A stretch of DNA of 64,000 nucleotides from Verrucomicrobiaceae bacterium (GCA_027484445.1 JAIXSY010000025.1:434001-498000); one strand, 5' to 3'; counted from the first letter of the stretch, positions 1 through 8,566 are shown. Notes: a model not told the origin generated them from the sequence alone. A program made the numbers and translations.

Positions 1-1247
1 ATGGCTTCACCTATTTCCAAAACACCGGCACCCGCACCAAGCCGAAGTATGCCCTCGGCGTTCGCCTCAAAGCCGACACGGGCAAGTACCTCACGATGGA
101 CCTCGAAATGATCACGCCGACGGCCATCGACTGGGACAAGGACGGCGACCTCGACCTGATCTGCGGCGATGAAGACGGCCGCGTGGCCTTCATCGAGCAC
201 ACCGGCAAATTTGACGCCAAAGCGCCCGTCTATGCCGAGCCTCGCTACTTCCAGCAGGAGGCCGATCAGGTGAAATTCGGTGCCCTCGTCACGCCCGTCG
301 GTTTCGACTGGGATGGCGATGGCGACACCGATCTCATCTGCGGCAACACCGCCGGTTATGTCGCCTTCATTGAAAATCTCAGCGGCAAAGGCGTGGAGCA
401 GCCCAAGTGGGCCGCGCCGGTCAAACTCACCGCTGCAGGCAAAGTCATCCGTCCGATGGCCGGCCCGAATGGCAGCATCCAAGGCCCCTGCGAGGCCAAA
501 TGGGGCTACACCACGCAAACCGTGGCCGATTGGGATCAAGACGGCCTTCCCGACCTTCTTTTGAACTCCATCCTCGGCAAAGTCGTGTGGTTCAAAAACA
601 TCGGCACACGCCAAAAACCGCAACTCGCCGCCGCGCAGCCCATCGAGGTCGAATGGAACGGCGAGCAGCCGCATCTCGCTTACGGCTGGCTGCGTCCCGA
701 TGGCAAAGCGTTGCTCACCCAATGGCGCACGACGCCTGTCGGCGTCGATTGGAACAAGGACGGCCTCACCGACCTCGTCATGCTCGATCAAGAAGGCTAC
801 CTCGCCTTCTTCGAGCGTGCGAAGCAGGGCGACCAACTCATCCTCAAGCACCCTCAACGCGTGATTTGCGCTTCTGACAAAGCTCACAAAGCCGAAGAAG
901 GCCTCAAAGTGAAAACACCCGTCGCCATGACCCCTGGAGAGCCTTTGCGCCTCAACGCGGGCATCGCCGGCAAGAGCGGACGACGCAAACTTTGCATCAT
1001 GGATTGGGATCAGGACGGCCAGCTCGACATCCTGCTGAACTCCGCCAACGCCAACTTCCTCCGCCAGGAAAGCGCTACCGATGGCAAATGGTTCTTCACC
1101 GACATGGGCCTCCTTTCCGACGCCAACATCGAAGGCCACGACGTCAGCCCCACCACCGTCGATTTCAATGCGGATGGCGTCCCTGACTTCGTCGGCGGAG
1201 CCGAGGACGGGCACCTGTATTACATGCGGAACCCGAAGGCGAAGTAA
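1..1247 (+). CDS. VCBS/FG-GAP repeat protein, 5' end outside window
   Basis: The reading frame is open from the first bases of the window, so the N-terminus lies upstream. At least six repeats carry the calcium-loop pattern DxDxDG or a close variant (DWDKDGDLDL, DWDGDGDTDL, DWDQDGLPDL, DWNKDGLTDL, DWDQDGQLDI, DFNADGVPDF), each followed by a beta-blade. This is the FG-GAP/VCBS type of beta-propeller found in secreted or surface proteins that bind calcium. The visible part has no catalytic domain or membrane anchor and ends shortly after the last repeat. It is probably an exported structural or binding protein; its substrate cannot be told. An ATG at 96 exists but lies inside the repeat array, so it is unlikely to be the true start. 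Confidence 0.85.
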   Translation, partial: GFTYFQNTGTRTKPKYALGVRLKADTGKYLTMDLEMITPTAIDWDKDGDLDLICGDEDGRVAFIEHTGKFDAKAPVYAEPRYFQQEADQVKFGALVTPVGFDWDGDGDTDLICGNTAGYVAFIENLSGKGVEQPKWAAPVKLTAAGKVIRPMAGPNGSIQGPCEAKWGYTTQTVADWDQDGLPDLLLNSILGKVVWFKNIGTRQKPQLAAAQPIEVEWNGEQPHLAYGWLRPDGKALLTQWRTTPVGVDWNKDGLTDLVMLDQEGYLAFFERAKQGDQLILKHPQRVICASDKAHKAEEGLKVKTPVAMTPGEPLRLNAGIAGKSGRRKLCIMDWDQDGQLDILLNSANANFLRQESATDGKWFFTDMGLLSDANIEGHDVSPTTVDFNADGVPDFVGGAEDGHLYYMRNPKAK

Positions 1248-1312
1248 GGATTGTCCCCCTCGGTTCTGCGTCTAGAACGAGCGGAAAAAGGGCTTGAAAA
1301 GACAAAGGTGCA

Positions 1313-1322
1313 TAACATGTTA
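1313..1322. promoter_or_regulatory. Palindromic candidate operator of the VapBC-like pair
   Basis: TAACATGTTA is a perfect 10-bp palindrome ending four bases before the preferred antitoxin ATG at 1327. VapB-type antitoxins commonly bind palindromes overlapping their own promoter or start, so this is a reasonable autoregulatory operator. Function is inferred from position only. Confidence 0.35.
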
Positions 1323-1326
1323 CCAC

Positions 1327-1608
1327 ATGACTTATACACTCACACGAACCAGCATGGCGCTTGATTCGTTCACCCTCGGTGCCTTGGAATTACTCTCGAA
1401 AAAATGGGGGGTTCCCAAGGCTGAGGTCATGCGTCGAGCCGTGCGTCACATCAAAGAAGCCGAAGACATGAAAGACCAATGCCCCAAACCCCTAGAAGCT
1501 CTACAATGGCTGCAAAATGGTGGTGGCCTGACCGTGCAAGAAGCTGATGCTTTCAGGGAAGAAGTGCGTGGCGAACGTGAAGCCAAACGCTACTGGTGGG
1601 AGGCATGA
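1327..1608 (+). CDS. Putative VapB-type antitoxin
   Basis: A 93-residue protein directly upstream of a PIN-domain toxin and overlapping it by four bases (ATGA at 1605-1608), the usual layout of type II toxin-antitoxin pairs. The N-terminal 40 residues (MTYTLTRTSMALD, then a helix ending in AEVMRRAVRHI) resemble a ribbon-helix-helix DNA-binding fold. The charged C-terminus, ending in EREAKRYWWEA, would be the toxin-binding tail. The start at 1327 is preferred because it places the ribbon strand at the N-terminus; a TTG at 1294 in the same frame is an alternative. It should neutralise the adjacent RNase and repress its own promoter, possibly through the palindrome at 1313-1322. Family assignment rests mainly on context. 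Confidence 0.7.
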   Translation: MTYTLTRTSMALDSFTLGALELLSKKWGVPKAEVMRRAVRHIKEAEDMKDQCPKPLEALQWLQNGGGLTVQEADAFREEVRGEREAKRYWWEA

Positions 1609-2000
1609 TCCACCTCGACACGAATCTGCTGATCGACTTGGTGACCGTGGGATCACCTCACATTGCGATCATCAAAAAGTGGTTACTGTCTGGCGAAGAG
1701 CTGGCCGTATGCAGCATCGCATGGTCAGAGTTCCTCAATGGCCCGCACACCAAGCAGCAAAAAGATGCCGTGCACGCTGTCATTGGCGGTCGCGTGATCG
1801 ACTTTACCGAAAAGGATGCAGAACAGGCCTCGCGGCTTTTCCATTACACAGGTCGCAAGCGTGGTTCGCATTCCGACTGCATGATCGCTGCGTGCGCCAT
1901 GAACCGCAGTGTTTGCATTGCCACCCGCAACGTGGCTGATTTTCAAAAGTTCGTGCCACATGGGCTGCAACTGCTCGCTGTCGAGACGCTTCCAAGCTGA
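1605..2000 (+). CDS. vapC: PIN-domain ribonuclease toxin, VapC family
   Basis: A 131-residue PIN-domain protein. The acidic residues expected to bind Mg2+ are all in place: Asp5 in MIHLDTN, Glu42 in WSEF, Asp91 in HSDCMIAA and Asp112 in NVADF. VapC enzymes cleave RNA, often tRNA or rRNA, when freed from their antitoxin. The ATG at 1605 overlaps the stop of the upstream antitoxin gene, indicating translational coupling. A GTG nine bases earlier is possible but less natural for this family, whose first strand begins directly with a hydrophobic residue and Asp. The length and complete active site suggest a working toxin. Confidence 0.88.
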   Translation: MIHLDTNLLIDLVTVGSPHIAIIKKWLLSGEELAVCSIAWSEFLNGPHTKQQKDAVHAVIGGRVIDFTEKDAEQASRLFHYTGRKRGSHSDCMIAACAMNRSVCIATRNVADFQKFVPHGLQLLAVETLPS

Positions 2001-2076
2001 AGCCGAGGATGCATGAGCCAATATGAGCATTCGACTTTTCGAAGCTACTGTGGATGGATGCGAATGAACCCTGAGG

Positions 2077-3915
2077 ATGAGTTTTCTCACCCCCCATTAC
2101 CTACACTTCGGTTGGCTAGCGCTCATTCCGCTGGCGCTGTATCTGTTTCGAAAAAGGGCACGCCAGGTGCCCGTCTCCACGCTGATTTTCTTCCGCTCCC
2201 TTTCGCGTGAGCACCAGGAGTCCGCTTGGCTGCGGCGAATCAAGCGTTGGCTTTCCCTTTTGCTCACCCTTTTGATCATCGTGGCAAGCGTGTTGGCACT
2301 GGCACGTCCCACGCATCAGGCAGATGCAGATGCGCCTGGTGCAGTCGTCTTAGCCGTGGATTGCTCAGCCTCCATGAATGCCCGCGATGGCCAAGGTCGC
2401 ACTCGACTCGATGAAGCCCTAAACCTCGCCCGTCAGCGACTGCTGAGCCTGCCGGATCAAACCATCCTCTCGCTCGTGGCCTGTGCGGACCGTCCACGCG
2501 TCCTGCTGTCGCGCAGTCGCAGCCGACGGGAATGCCTGCGACTGCTGTCCGAGCTCTCTGCCTTGCCTGTCGAATTCCGCCCCGACTCCGCCCTTCCCCT
2601 CTTGAAAAGAATCGCCGCGCTAGACCAGCGCTCGCAGCTTTGGGTTGCCTCGGATCGTCCACTTCCAGCAGAACACGACTTTCCACAGACCTTCTTCATG
2701 GATGTCTCTCTCCCTGCTCCGACCAACGCAGGCATCACCGCCTTCCAGATCCGACGTGCCCTCCTCTCGCAGGATCGATACGAGGTTTATGTGAAAATGG
2801 AAGCCGCCGAGACCAATCCGCAGCGACTCACCTCCACGCTGGAAGTGACGCTGGCTGGCCGACCTGTTCAGCTGCGCGAAATTGACCTGGAGCCTGGAGC
2901 CAGAGCCTCGTTGGTCATTCCTCTGGAGGGCGTGCATGGTCAGCTCCTGGAACTGCGCCTGACCACTCCAGGCGATTGCCTGGGCTGGGATGATGCCCTG
3001 GCCGCTCCCCTGCCCCAGGCGCGGCCTCTGGTCGTTTCTTACCTGGCAGAAAAAGCAGACCCGTTCACCCAGGTGGCCCTCGGAGCCATGGTGCAAGCAG
3101 GCAGGCTCGAAATCCTCGCAGGTGAGCCAGCTGCCTGGCCTCCGACCGAAAAGCCAGATGTCTATCTCTTTGAAAACTGGCTGCCTGACCAACTCCCGAA
3201 CGATCGCCCCATCCTTGCGCTGAACCCACCCGTCAGCCGTGGCCCAGTTCAGCTACGTCGTCTGCCGGAGCCGGGCCTGCCGCATGATGAGGTGCGTGCC
3301 TTATCCCCCGATCATCCTTTGCTCTTCCGCACCACGACCAGCCGCCTCGCCATCACTCAGACTGGCGTGCTCGGGCTAGACTCGCTCGAACCCCTCTGGA
3401 TGGCTGGCAATGAACCCGTGCTCGCGGCGGGGGAAGTTTCAGGCCAGCGGCTCGTCGTGACCGCCTTCTCTCCCTCACGGTCCGAGCAGTTGGCCCTGCT
3501 GCCCACCTTTCCTCTGCTGCTCGGGAATGCCCTGCAATGGTGCGCCGAGGCCACCGATGCGATCAACGAACTCAAGATCCAACGCACGGGCTCATTGCTC
3601 AGCACTCCAGGCTTGGTCGAATGGCAAGCCTGGGATGGTAGCCAGTTCATCACAGCCAGTGACTCGGCTCAGCATCAATGGCTCGCCCTGCATCGCATCG
3701 GTGCGTGGAGCACCGCAGAAGCCAAAGGCGCGAGCATCCTCTGCTCGAGCCAAGAGACCCACCTCCCCACCCGCCCAGTCCAGGCAACTTCATCACCGTC
3801 CACGGCCCCAGCGATGCACAGCAGCCTTTCCGACCTACCGAGATGGCTACTGTGGCTCACGTTGAGTCTGTTGTTGCTAGAAAGCTGCCTCTTTCACCGA
3901 CGCGCCGTGTATTGA
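2077..3915 (+). CDS. BatA-like membrane protein with von Willebrand factor A domain
   Basis: A 612-residue protein. The first about 80 residues hold two hydrophobic segments around a basic stretch (FRKRARQ, then WLRRIKRWLSLLLTLLI), the layout of the BatA N-terminal domain. A VWA domain follows with a MIDAS-type DCSASMN motif near residue 90. The middle is an extended periplasmic region, and the C-terminus carries another membrane segment (RWLLWLTLSLLLLE). In other bacteria such proteins occur with MoxR ATPases and DUF58 proteins, linked to envelope stress or complex maturation; none of those partners is adjacent here. The ATG at 2077 gives a classic short cytoplasmic N-terminus before the first membrane helix. 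Confidence 0.8.
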   Translation: MSFLTPHYLHFGWLALIPLALYLFRKRARQVPVSTLIFFRSLSREHQESAWLRRIKRWLSLLLTLLIIVASVLALARPTHQADADAPGAVVLAVDCSASMNARDGQGRTRLDEALNLARQRLLSLPDQTILSLVACADRPRVLLSRSRSRRECLRLLSELSALPVEFRPDSALPLLKRIAALDQRSQLWVASDRPLPAEHDFPQTFFMDVSLPAPTNAGITAFQIRRALLSQDRYEVYVKMEAAETNPQRLTSTLEVTLAGRPVQLREIDLEPGARASLVIPLEGVHGQLLELRLTTPGDCLGWDDALAAPLPQARPLVVSYLAEKADPFTQVALGAMVQAGRLEILAGEPAAWPPTEKPDVYLFENWLPDQLPNDRPILALNPPVSRGPVQLRRLPEPGLPHDEVRALSPDHPLLFRTTTSRLAITQTGVLGLDSLEPLWMAGNEPVLAAGEVSGQRLVVTAFSPSRSEQLALLPTFPLLLGNALQWCAEATDAINELKIQRTGSLLSTPGLVEWQAWDGSQFITASDSAQHQWLALHRIGAWSTAEAKGASILCSSQETHLPTRPVQATSSPSTAPAMHSSLSDLPRWLLWLTLSLLLLESCLFHRRAVY

Positions 3916-3939
3916 ATCAGCTTCCCGAAAGGGCCAACA

Positions 3940-4326
3940 TCAAGCCATCAACGGCGGATGCATTTCAAAGCGTGGGATTCTTACAAAAACAGGTCTTCCC
4001 TGTTGGGTTGTGCCAAAAAAAGAGCCTGTGGCACAGCTCTCCGCCTTGATCACGTGGTAGGAATTGTAACTGAAGGTCTGGCCCGGTTCCAGCTTCGGAA
4101 ACTGTCCCACCACTCCATCCCCCTCCACGACCAAGGTGTCCCCATCGGTGTCTCGCACGATCCACTTTCTGCCGAAAATATTGACCGTCTCGGGCGATCC
4201 ATTGTGAATCGAAACATGATACACAAAAGGATGCGGACGGTCTGGCGGTGCAGGACGGGTAGGATCGTACGAAACCTCGTCCACAGAGGCCGTCAGTCCT
4301 GGAAGATGTTCAAAGTGAACCGTCAT
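3940..4326 (-). CDS. apaG: ApaG/CorD family protein
   Basis: A 128-residue, nearly all-beta protein matching the ApaG family in length and layout. The signature segments are FGRKWIVRDTDG, VVGQFPKLEPGQTFSY and GSFFGTTQQGRPVFVRIP, the last corresponding to the glycine-rich motif and conserved C-terminal strand of ApaG. ApaG proteins are small Fn3-like folds linked in enterobacteria to Co2+ resistance and Mg2+ efflux; the same domain occurs in some F-box and PDIP38 proteins as a binding module. It converges on the BatA-like gene with only 24 bases between the stops and no obvious hairpin. It appears monocistronic, since the next 900 bases upstream hold only remnants. Confidence 0.85.
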   Translation of the reverse strand: MTVHFEHLPGLTASVDEVSYDPTRPAPPDRPHPFVYHVSIHNGSPETVNIFGRKWIVRDTDGDTLVVEGDGVVGQFPKLEPGQTFSYNSYHVIKAESCATGSFFGTTQQGRPVFVRIPRFEMHPPLMA

Positions 4327-4484
4327 TGCCCCTTAACCTAGACCAGCTTTTCCTTCAGGCAAGATGCCTCCCATTCGCAAGACTGGAAAAAGCCGACACT
4401 CCCCTCCCTTCGCCGTCGGCACCACGATCTCCGCGAAGATGACCGCACAAGTGCTGGCGCCAGGCTGCCATGCAAGGCCACATC

Positions 4485-4750
4485 ATGTTCCAAATGCCCC
4501 TCGGGGTGAGGTATAACCAAGGCGACAGTGGAGAAAAGGGAGGTGTGGAGAAGGATCAAGTCGAGGCTTATCCCGGGTTGGAAGATGCCGCAGCCAACAA
4601 CTCCAAAGAGCCGATCAACGGCTAGAACATCGCGATCGAACGGCGGAACGATGTCGGAAAGAGCCTAACGCCTGAGGAAAAGGCCCGCGCCATGAAGTGC
4701 GCAGCCGAATTGAAAAAAGAGATCGACGCGCATCAAAACTCCGCTGTGAA
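4485..4750 (+). pseudogene. Decayed Sel1-like repeat protein fragment
   Basis: Reading from 4485 in one frame gives text typical of a Sel1-like repeat and its C-terminal tail: GVRYNQGD, GVEKDQVEAY, DAAANNSKEPING, then, after an in-frame TAG at 4623, NIAIERRNDVGKSLTPEEKA and AAELKKEIDAHQNSA. In intact Sel1 proteins these pieces run together without a stop, and the repeat reads roughly GxxGVxKDxxEAxxWxxLAA. The upstream repeats and signal peptide are missing. It is therefore a broken 3' remnant. No intact Sel1 gene lies in the window to act as donor. Confidence 0.6.
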
Positions 4751-5079
4751 GCAGTCACGAGAACGGTTTCCTCCCACCTGCCTTGGCTGGCTCAAAGGAC
4801 ACCCCGCTTCATCACGACTGGTAAAACTGGCAACCGAATGAAGACATTCTGCTGTCTTCATCCGGTTGCCAAAACCTTCGTTCAGAATTCACCCAACAAC
4901 GTCACATGGGGTCAAAAGCGCCCCTGAGTTCTTTACCCGACTCCAGAGCCGTCGGTACGTCAGCTAATGCCACCCAAGCCGCGTTCTCGATGGCAAAGCC
5001 ATGGCACGGCTTCCTGAGCCGTGAGGAAACACAGGTTACAACTTTCTCGCTTCCGCGCGAAAATCCAGCTGCCAAAGGG
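4751..5079. other. Intergenic stretch without a recognisable gene
   Basis: Apart from the hairpin at 4829-4870, no reading frame here shows convincing protein features, and no RNA fold was recognised. It lies between a decayed Sel1 fragment and a partial copy of an esterase 3' end, so it is probably degraded accessory DNA. Confidence 0.5.
4829..4870. repeat. Strong inverted repeat (hairpin), 17-bp arms
   Basis: GGCAACCGAATGAAGAC at 4829-4845 and GTCTTCATCCGGTTGCC at 4854-4870 are inverted repeats with one mismatch around an 8-base loop. No T-run follows on either strand, so it is not a standard intrinsic terminator. It lies among gene remnants and may be a mobile-element end or a recombination site. 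Confidence 0.5.
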
Positions 5080-5182
5080 CTATTCCTGCCACACCAGCCT
5101 CAAAAACTCCGGCGCGGGGCCTTTCCAGAGCGGCGCGTCGCTCACGGTGCTAGCTTTGGCGACGAAGTGGGCGTAGAGGCCG
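5080..5182 (-). pseudogene. Displaced 3' fragment of an esterase gene
   Basis: On the minus strand this reads GLYAHFVAKASTVSDAPLWK then GPAPEFLRLVWQE and a TAG stop at 5080-5082. This parallels the last residues of the intact esterase at 6519-8387, which end GLCAHFVAKGSTASDAPLWK GPAPEFLRIEWD. Bases 5105-5182 align to 6541-6618 without gaps and with 7 mismatches, several of them silent. Upstream of 5182 the frame is lost. It lies in the same orientation as the esterase, on the far side of the SUFU-domain gene. It is either the old 3' end of the esterase gene or the last piece of a deleted paralogue. Confidence 0.8.
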
Positions 5183-5227
5183 GGACTTCCACCCGTGATG
5201 TCTCAACGTCCAAGTGACAATGCACGA

Positions 5228-6502
5228 CTATACGAGTGATGGCCTCAAAGGATCAAAGGCGAGGTCAAATCTCGCCTCACGCATCAAATCGAGGAACTCT
5301 TGTGGTTCATGGAACAATTTGAAGCCCAATTCTGCTTCAGTTAGCGGAACGACAGTTAACAGTCGTGTGCTGCTGGCGACGAGGCAAGGTGACTGATGAA
5401 TCGGGCTTTCTGGTTTGGCGACACCGGGGAGAAACATCAACGCCGTAAACCGCTCTGTCCCGAGAATGTCGTTCGCATATTCTCCGAGCGGAACGGTGTC
5501 GAAAGGATGTATCGTGTTACCTGTCTCCCAAGGATAGCGAGCAAACGATCGCAGCATCTTTGCAAACCGCTCATCATGGGACTTGGAATAAAACACCAGT
5601 TCTATCCTCGCAAAGTCTCCCCCGCCCGGTTGGGTTGCATCGCTCATTCCGCCCGTCACGTAGGCATGCTCATCACGAGGAGCCGCCCACCGAAAGCTAT
5701 ACACATCAATGTGATGTGGAGATGGGATCAGTTCGTGATATACCGATTGGATCGACCCAAAAACGGCTGAGTAGGCCTCCTCACGCTGACTCCGATCTGC
5801 GGGATCGTCTGCCAGATAACTCGCACTCGGTCCGAAATCCGGTGCCTGCAAAGTCGGCGTATCGCTCAATCCATGATGTTTCAGCAACCATTCACTCAAA
5901 CCTTCGGGCCAGTGATTCATGGGGACTATTTGAGCGATGCAAGCGACAGGATCGACGAGAATCGGCAGCAGGCGGCTTGCGATACGATTTTCAGGCAAGT
6001 GAGTGCGGTGAATGAGGAGCGAGCTTCCTTTGTAATCTTGTGCGCCAGTTTGCCACTCATCGGGGAGCTTGAACCCTCTGTGATAGGACATGTCATTGTG
6101 CAGATCTTCCCACCACTCTGTCTCCCGCTGAGTCCATCCAGGCTCGGGAAACACGCATTCACGAAGATGATGCAATTTCTTGACCAATCCTGGCAGGACC
6201 TGGATCGCTTCCTCGTCGGGGGCTGATGCCGAGAAAATAAGGGTCGCAGGACAATCGTCGGTGCCCGATACATACAATCTTGAGTTTGCCCTTACCACAT
6301 GACCCCAAACCACGACACCATGCTTCCAAAGGGATCTCTGGCCACGGATGACCTCCTTCATGGGTTCATCGCTGTCCTTGGCTGATGCCATCCACGGCGG
6401 CTCTGGAAACGCAAACGGAGATGGCTTGAACCATCCTAACGGCCGGGGTGCTGCTCCGAGGTTACTTCGGATTTGGCTGAGATAAAGATCAGGCATCGAC
6501 AT
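5228..6502 (-). CDS. SUFU (suppressor of fused) domain protein
   Basis: About 424 residues from the ATG at 6502; a second ATG at 6496 is equally possible, and an upstream ATG at 6574 would overlap the esterase gene and is less likely. The C-terminal 190 residues match the bacterial SUFU domain: VYHELIPSPHHIDVYSF, TGGMSDATQP, RIELVFYS, then an RYPWETGNTIHPFDT segment and LLTVVPLTEAELGF. The first about 200 residues form a different, unrecognised domain. Bacterial SUFU domains often occur in immunity proteins of polymorphic toxin systems or in solitary genes of unknown role. No toxin is adjacent. The gene sits exactly between the complete esterase gene and a second copy of the esterase 3' end, which suggests it arrived as an inserted cassette. 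Confidence 0.75.
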   Translation of the reverse strand: MSMPDLYLSQIRSNLGAAPRPLGWFKPSPFAFPEPPWMASAKDSDEPMKEVIRGQRSLWKHGVVVWGHVVRANSRLYVSGTDDCPATLIFSASAPDEEAIQVLPGLVKKLHHLRECVFPEPGWTQRETEWWEDLHNDMSYHRGFKLPDEWQTGAQDYKGSSLLIHRTHLPENRIASRLLPILVDPVACIAQIVPMNHWPEGLSEWLLKHHGLSDTPTLQAPDFGPSASYLADDPADRSQREEAYSAVFGSIQSVYHELIPSPHHIDVYSFRWAAPRDEHAYVTGGMSDATQPGGGDFARIELVFYSKSHDERFAKMLRSFARYPWETGNTIHPFDTVPLGEYANDILGTERFTALMFLPGVAKPESPIHQSPCLVASSTRLLTVVPLTEAELGFKLFHEPQEFLDLMREARFDLAFDPLRPSLV

Positions 6503-6518
6503 CAACAACGAAATGACA

Positions 6519-8387
6519 TCAATCCCACTCAATCCGCAAGAACTCCGGCGCGGGGCCTTTCCAGAGCGGGGCATCGCTCGCGGTGCTGCCTTTGGCGACG
6601 AAATGGGCGCAGAGGCCGAGTTGATCGATTTCAGACCAGTTGGTGAGCGGGCCTTCGGGGGAGGTGAAGTCCTTCAAATCGAGCGTGAGGGTTTGCGGAG
6701 CTTCGGAGCCGGGGATTTCCCGAGTGCAAACGAAGGTGCGGCGTTTGCCACGGTAGCTGCGCCATTCGTTTTCTTCGAGGATGAGGTGAAAGCGGTTGGT
6801 CTTCGGCATTTTGAGCGTGAGGACGAGCTTGGAGCCCTCCGGGCCGCGCCAGAGCGGGTCGGTGACTTTGCGCGTCCAGAGCTGCTGATGCGTGAGATTG
6901 CCCGCATTGAGAGAATACCAATCGCGTTGGCCGTGGGCGAAGTCCTCGATGAGTTTGGAAGCCTCCGTGGTGAGCTTGGGAGAGGCTTGTTTGACCTCCG
7001 CCGCGCTGTGCGTGTGCAGCAGCGAGCTGATGCAGACTTCGGTGATGGGTTTGGAGTTGCCGGGGATCTGCGCCAAGGATTCGGGCTTTGGCAGCGTGTA
7101 GTAAACGTTCGCGAAGGCGAAGAGCGGCAGGTCGTGCGTGTGGATCGGCAGTTGGGCGATGTAGCCTTCGGACTCGTGATGCACGTCTGCACTGCGCCAG
7201 AAGCGGGCACGCGGATCGGGATCGATGCTGTAAAACATCTCCACGCGGGCCACGGGCAGCGATTTCGCATCCGGCCGCACACGCAGCATGGGCACGTCGT
7301 CGTTCGATTTGAGGCGGAGCTCGCTCTGCGGTGTGTCCGGCAAAGCGGGGCCGCCTTTGAGATAGTGGTCGAACCACAACGGCATCGTGATGGCGATCTC
7401 CGGCGTGAGGCGGTGATTCATGTGCGGCACCCAACTGTAGCGCGTGGGCTGTTTTTCGATGAGCGCGTTGGTACGATACACGTCGTCCATCCAGCCGTGG
7501 AAGTCGTTCGTGGCGCTGCGGTGCAAGACCGGGCACTGAATCAGCGGCGCGTAGCTTTCAAAGCTGAGCGTGCGCTTGAAGACCTCGACATCGCCTTTGA
7601 TTCGGTCCTGCTGGTCCGTCCCGCCAATGAACTCGTGTGTCTGCCAGCGCCAGCCTTGCCCACCGACGCCGGGAACGGCGGCCTTCACCCGGCGATCCGT
7701 GCCCGCGACATACATCGTGAGATTCCCGCCCATTGAGTAACCATGCACGCCGAGGCGCTGCGCATCGACCTCCGGCTGCTGTTCGAGAAAAGTCAGCCCG
7801 CGACGGCAGCCAAGCGTGAGGAGATACCAGTTGTTGTTCTTCGGATGCTCGCGGTCTTCAAAGACATGCTTCGGACCTGGCAGCATCGACGAGTAACCCG
7901 GCACATTGAGCTGTGAGGGATCCACCGCGCCCCAATCGGTGTTCGGATCGCCGGGCTCGGCCTTCTCGCAGGTGTTGAAGGGAGCTTTCCCATTGCCGCT
8001 GCCGCCCCAGTTCACAGAGAGCGCCGCGTAACCTCGCGCCACGAGCAGCTTCACCTCGCTCACCGAGCCTCGCTGGCCGCCACCATGAATGTGCATCACC
8101 GCCGGCAGTTTTTCCTTCGCGCCTTCCGGAAAGCCATACACCGCCGCCATGCGTGCCGGCTTGCCTTTGAAGCTGCCGATGAAGTAGCGCACATGCCGCA
8201 GAATCATGCCGTCTTCCTTCCACTCGCGAATGACCTCCGTCTCAATGGGATCGCGCTGCGGATCAAAATCCGCCCAAAGCTCCTGCACCGATTGCGGGAT
8301 GCCTTCAGCGGCAAAAAGCGAAGGCAGATCAAAGAATGAAAGCGAGGTGATGGCTCCAGTTTGAAGAAGGGTGCGGCGGGTGGTCAT
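6519..8387 (-). CDS. Secreted alpha/beta-hydrolase, acetylxylan-esterase/dienelactone-hydrolase like
   Basis: A 622-residue exported hydrolase. The N-terminus TTRRTLLQTGAITSLSFFDL is a twin-arginine-style signal ending near LFAAEG. The oxyanion region reads VMHIHGGGQRG and the nucleophile elbow is GYSMGGN. A later TNDFHGW and VPHMNHRLTP offer the remaining Asp/His residues. A C-terminal beta-rich domain of about 200 residues follows, as in verrucomicrobial and planctomycetal esterases acting on polysaccharide acetyl groups. Substrate specificity is inferred. The last residues are duplicated at 5080-5182 on the other side of the SUFU gene. No close operon partner is seen upstream; hrpB is divergent. 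Confidence 0.8.
   Translation of the reverse strand: MTTRRTLLQTGAITSLSFFDLPSLFAAEGIPQSVQELWADFDPQRDPIETEVIREWKEDGMILRHVRYFIGSFKGKPARMAAVYGFPEGAKEKLPAVMHIHGGGQRGSVSEVKLLVARGYAALSVNWGGSGNGKAPFNTCEKAEPGDPNTDWGAVDPSQLNVPGYSSMLPGPKHVFEDREHPKNNNWYLLTLGCRRGLTFLEQQPEVDAQRLGVHGYSMGGNLTMYVAGTDRRVKAAVPGVGGQGWRWQTHEFIGGTDQQDRIKGDVEVFKRTLSFESYAPLIQCPVLHRSATNDFHGWMDDVYRTNALIEKQPTRYSWVPHMNHRLTPEIAITMPLWFDHYLKGGPALPDTPQSELRLKSNDDVPMLRVRPDAKSLPVARVEMFYSIDPDPRARFWRSADVHHESEGYIAQLPIHTHDLPLFAFANVYYTLPKPESLAQIPGNSKPITEVCISSLLHTHSAAEVKQASPKLTTEASKLIEDFAHGQRDWYSLNAGNLTHQQLWTRKVTDPLWRGPEGSKLVLTLKMPKTNRFHLILEENEWRSYRGKRRTFVCTREIPGSEAPQTLTLDLKDFTSPEGPLTNWSEIDQLGLCAHFVAKGSTASDAPLWKGPAPEFLRIEWD
6541..6618. repeat. Direct repeat copy A (esterase 3' end)
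   Basis: This 78-bp stretch within the intact esterase gene has a partner at 5105-5182 with 7 mismatches. The two copies flank the SUFU-domain gene in the same orientation. Confidence 0.8.
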
Positions 8388-8566
8388 CGGGTGCTTGAGT
8401 TAGAAACGCGATCCAACTGCTCTTTCATGATCACAGTCGGCTGGGTCGTGACTTATTTGAACGGAGACAAGCAGCTCAGGCTGTCGTCCAAGGCTTGCAG
8501 TTGGATTGGCTTGAATCCTTGACCCTGGGCCAGCTCCGGCACACAGAAGCAGCCTTTCCCCGCCGA

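Noticed and set aside
4338..4559. Minus-strand 73-codon frame next to apaG
   Set aside because: Low-complexity Arg/Ser text overlapping the Sel1 remnant; no recognisable feature.
4829..4870. Hairpin considered as an intrinsic terminator
   Set aside because: No T-run on either strand and no gene ending just before it.
6513..7736. Plus-strand frame of 407 codons opposite the esterase gene
   Set aside because: Antisense shadow of a G+C-rich gene with clear catalytic motifs on the minus strand.
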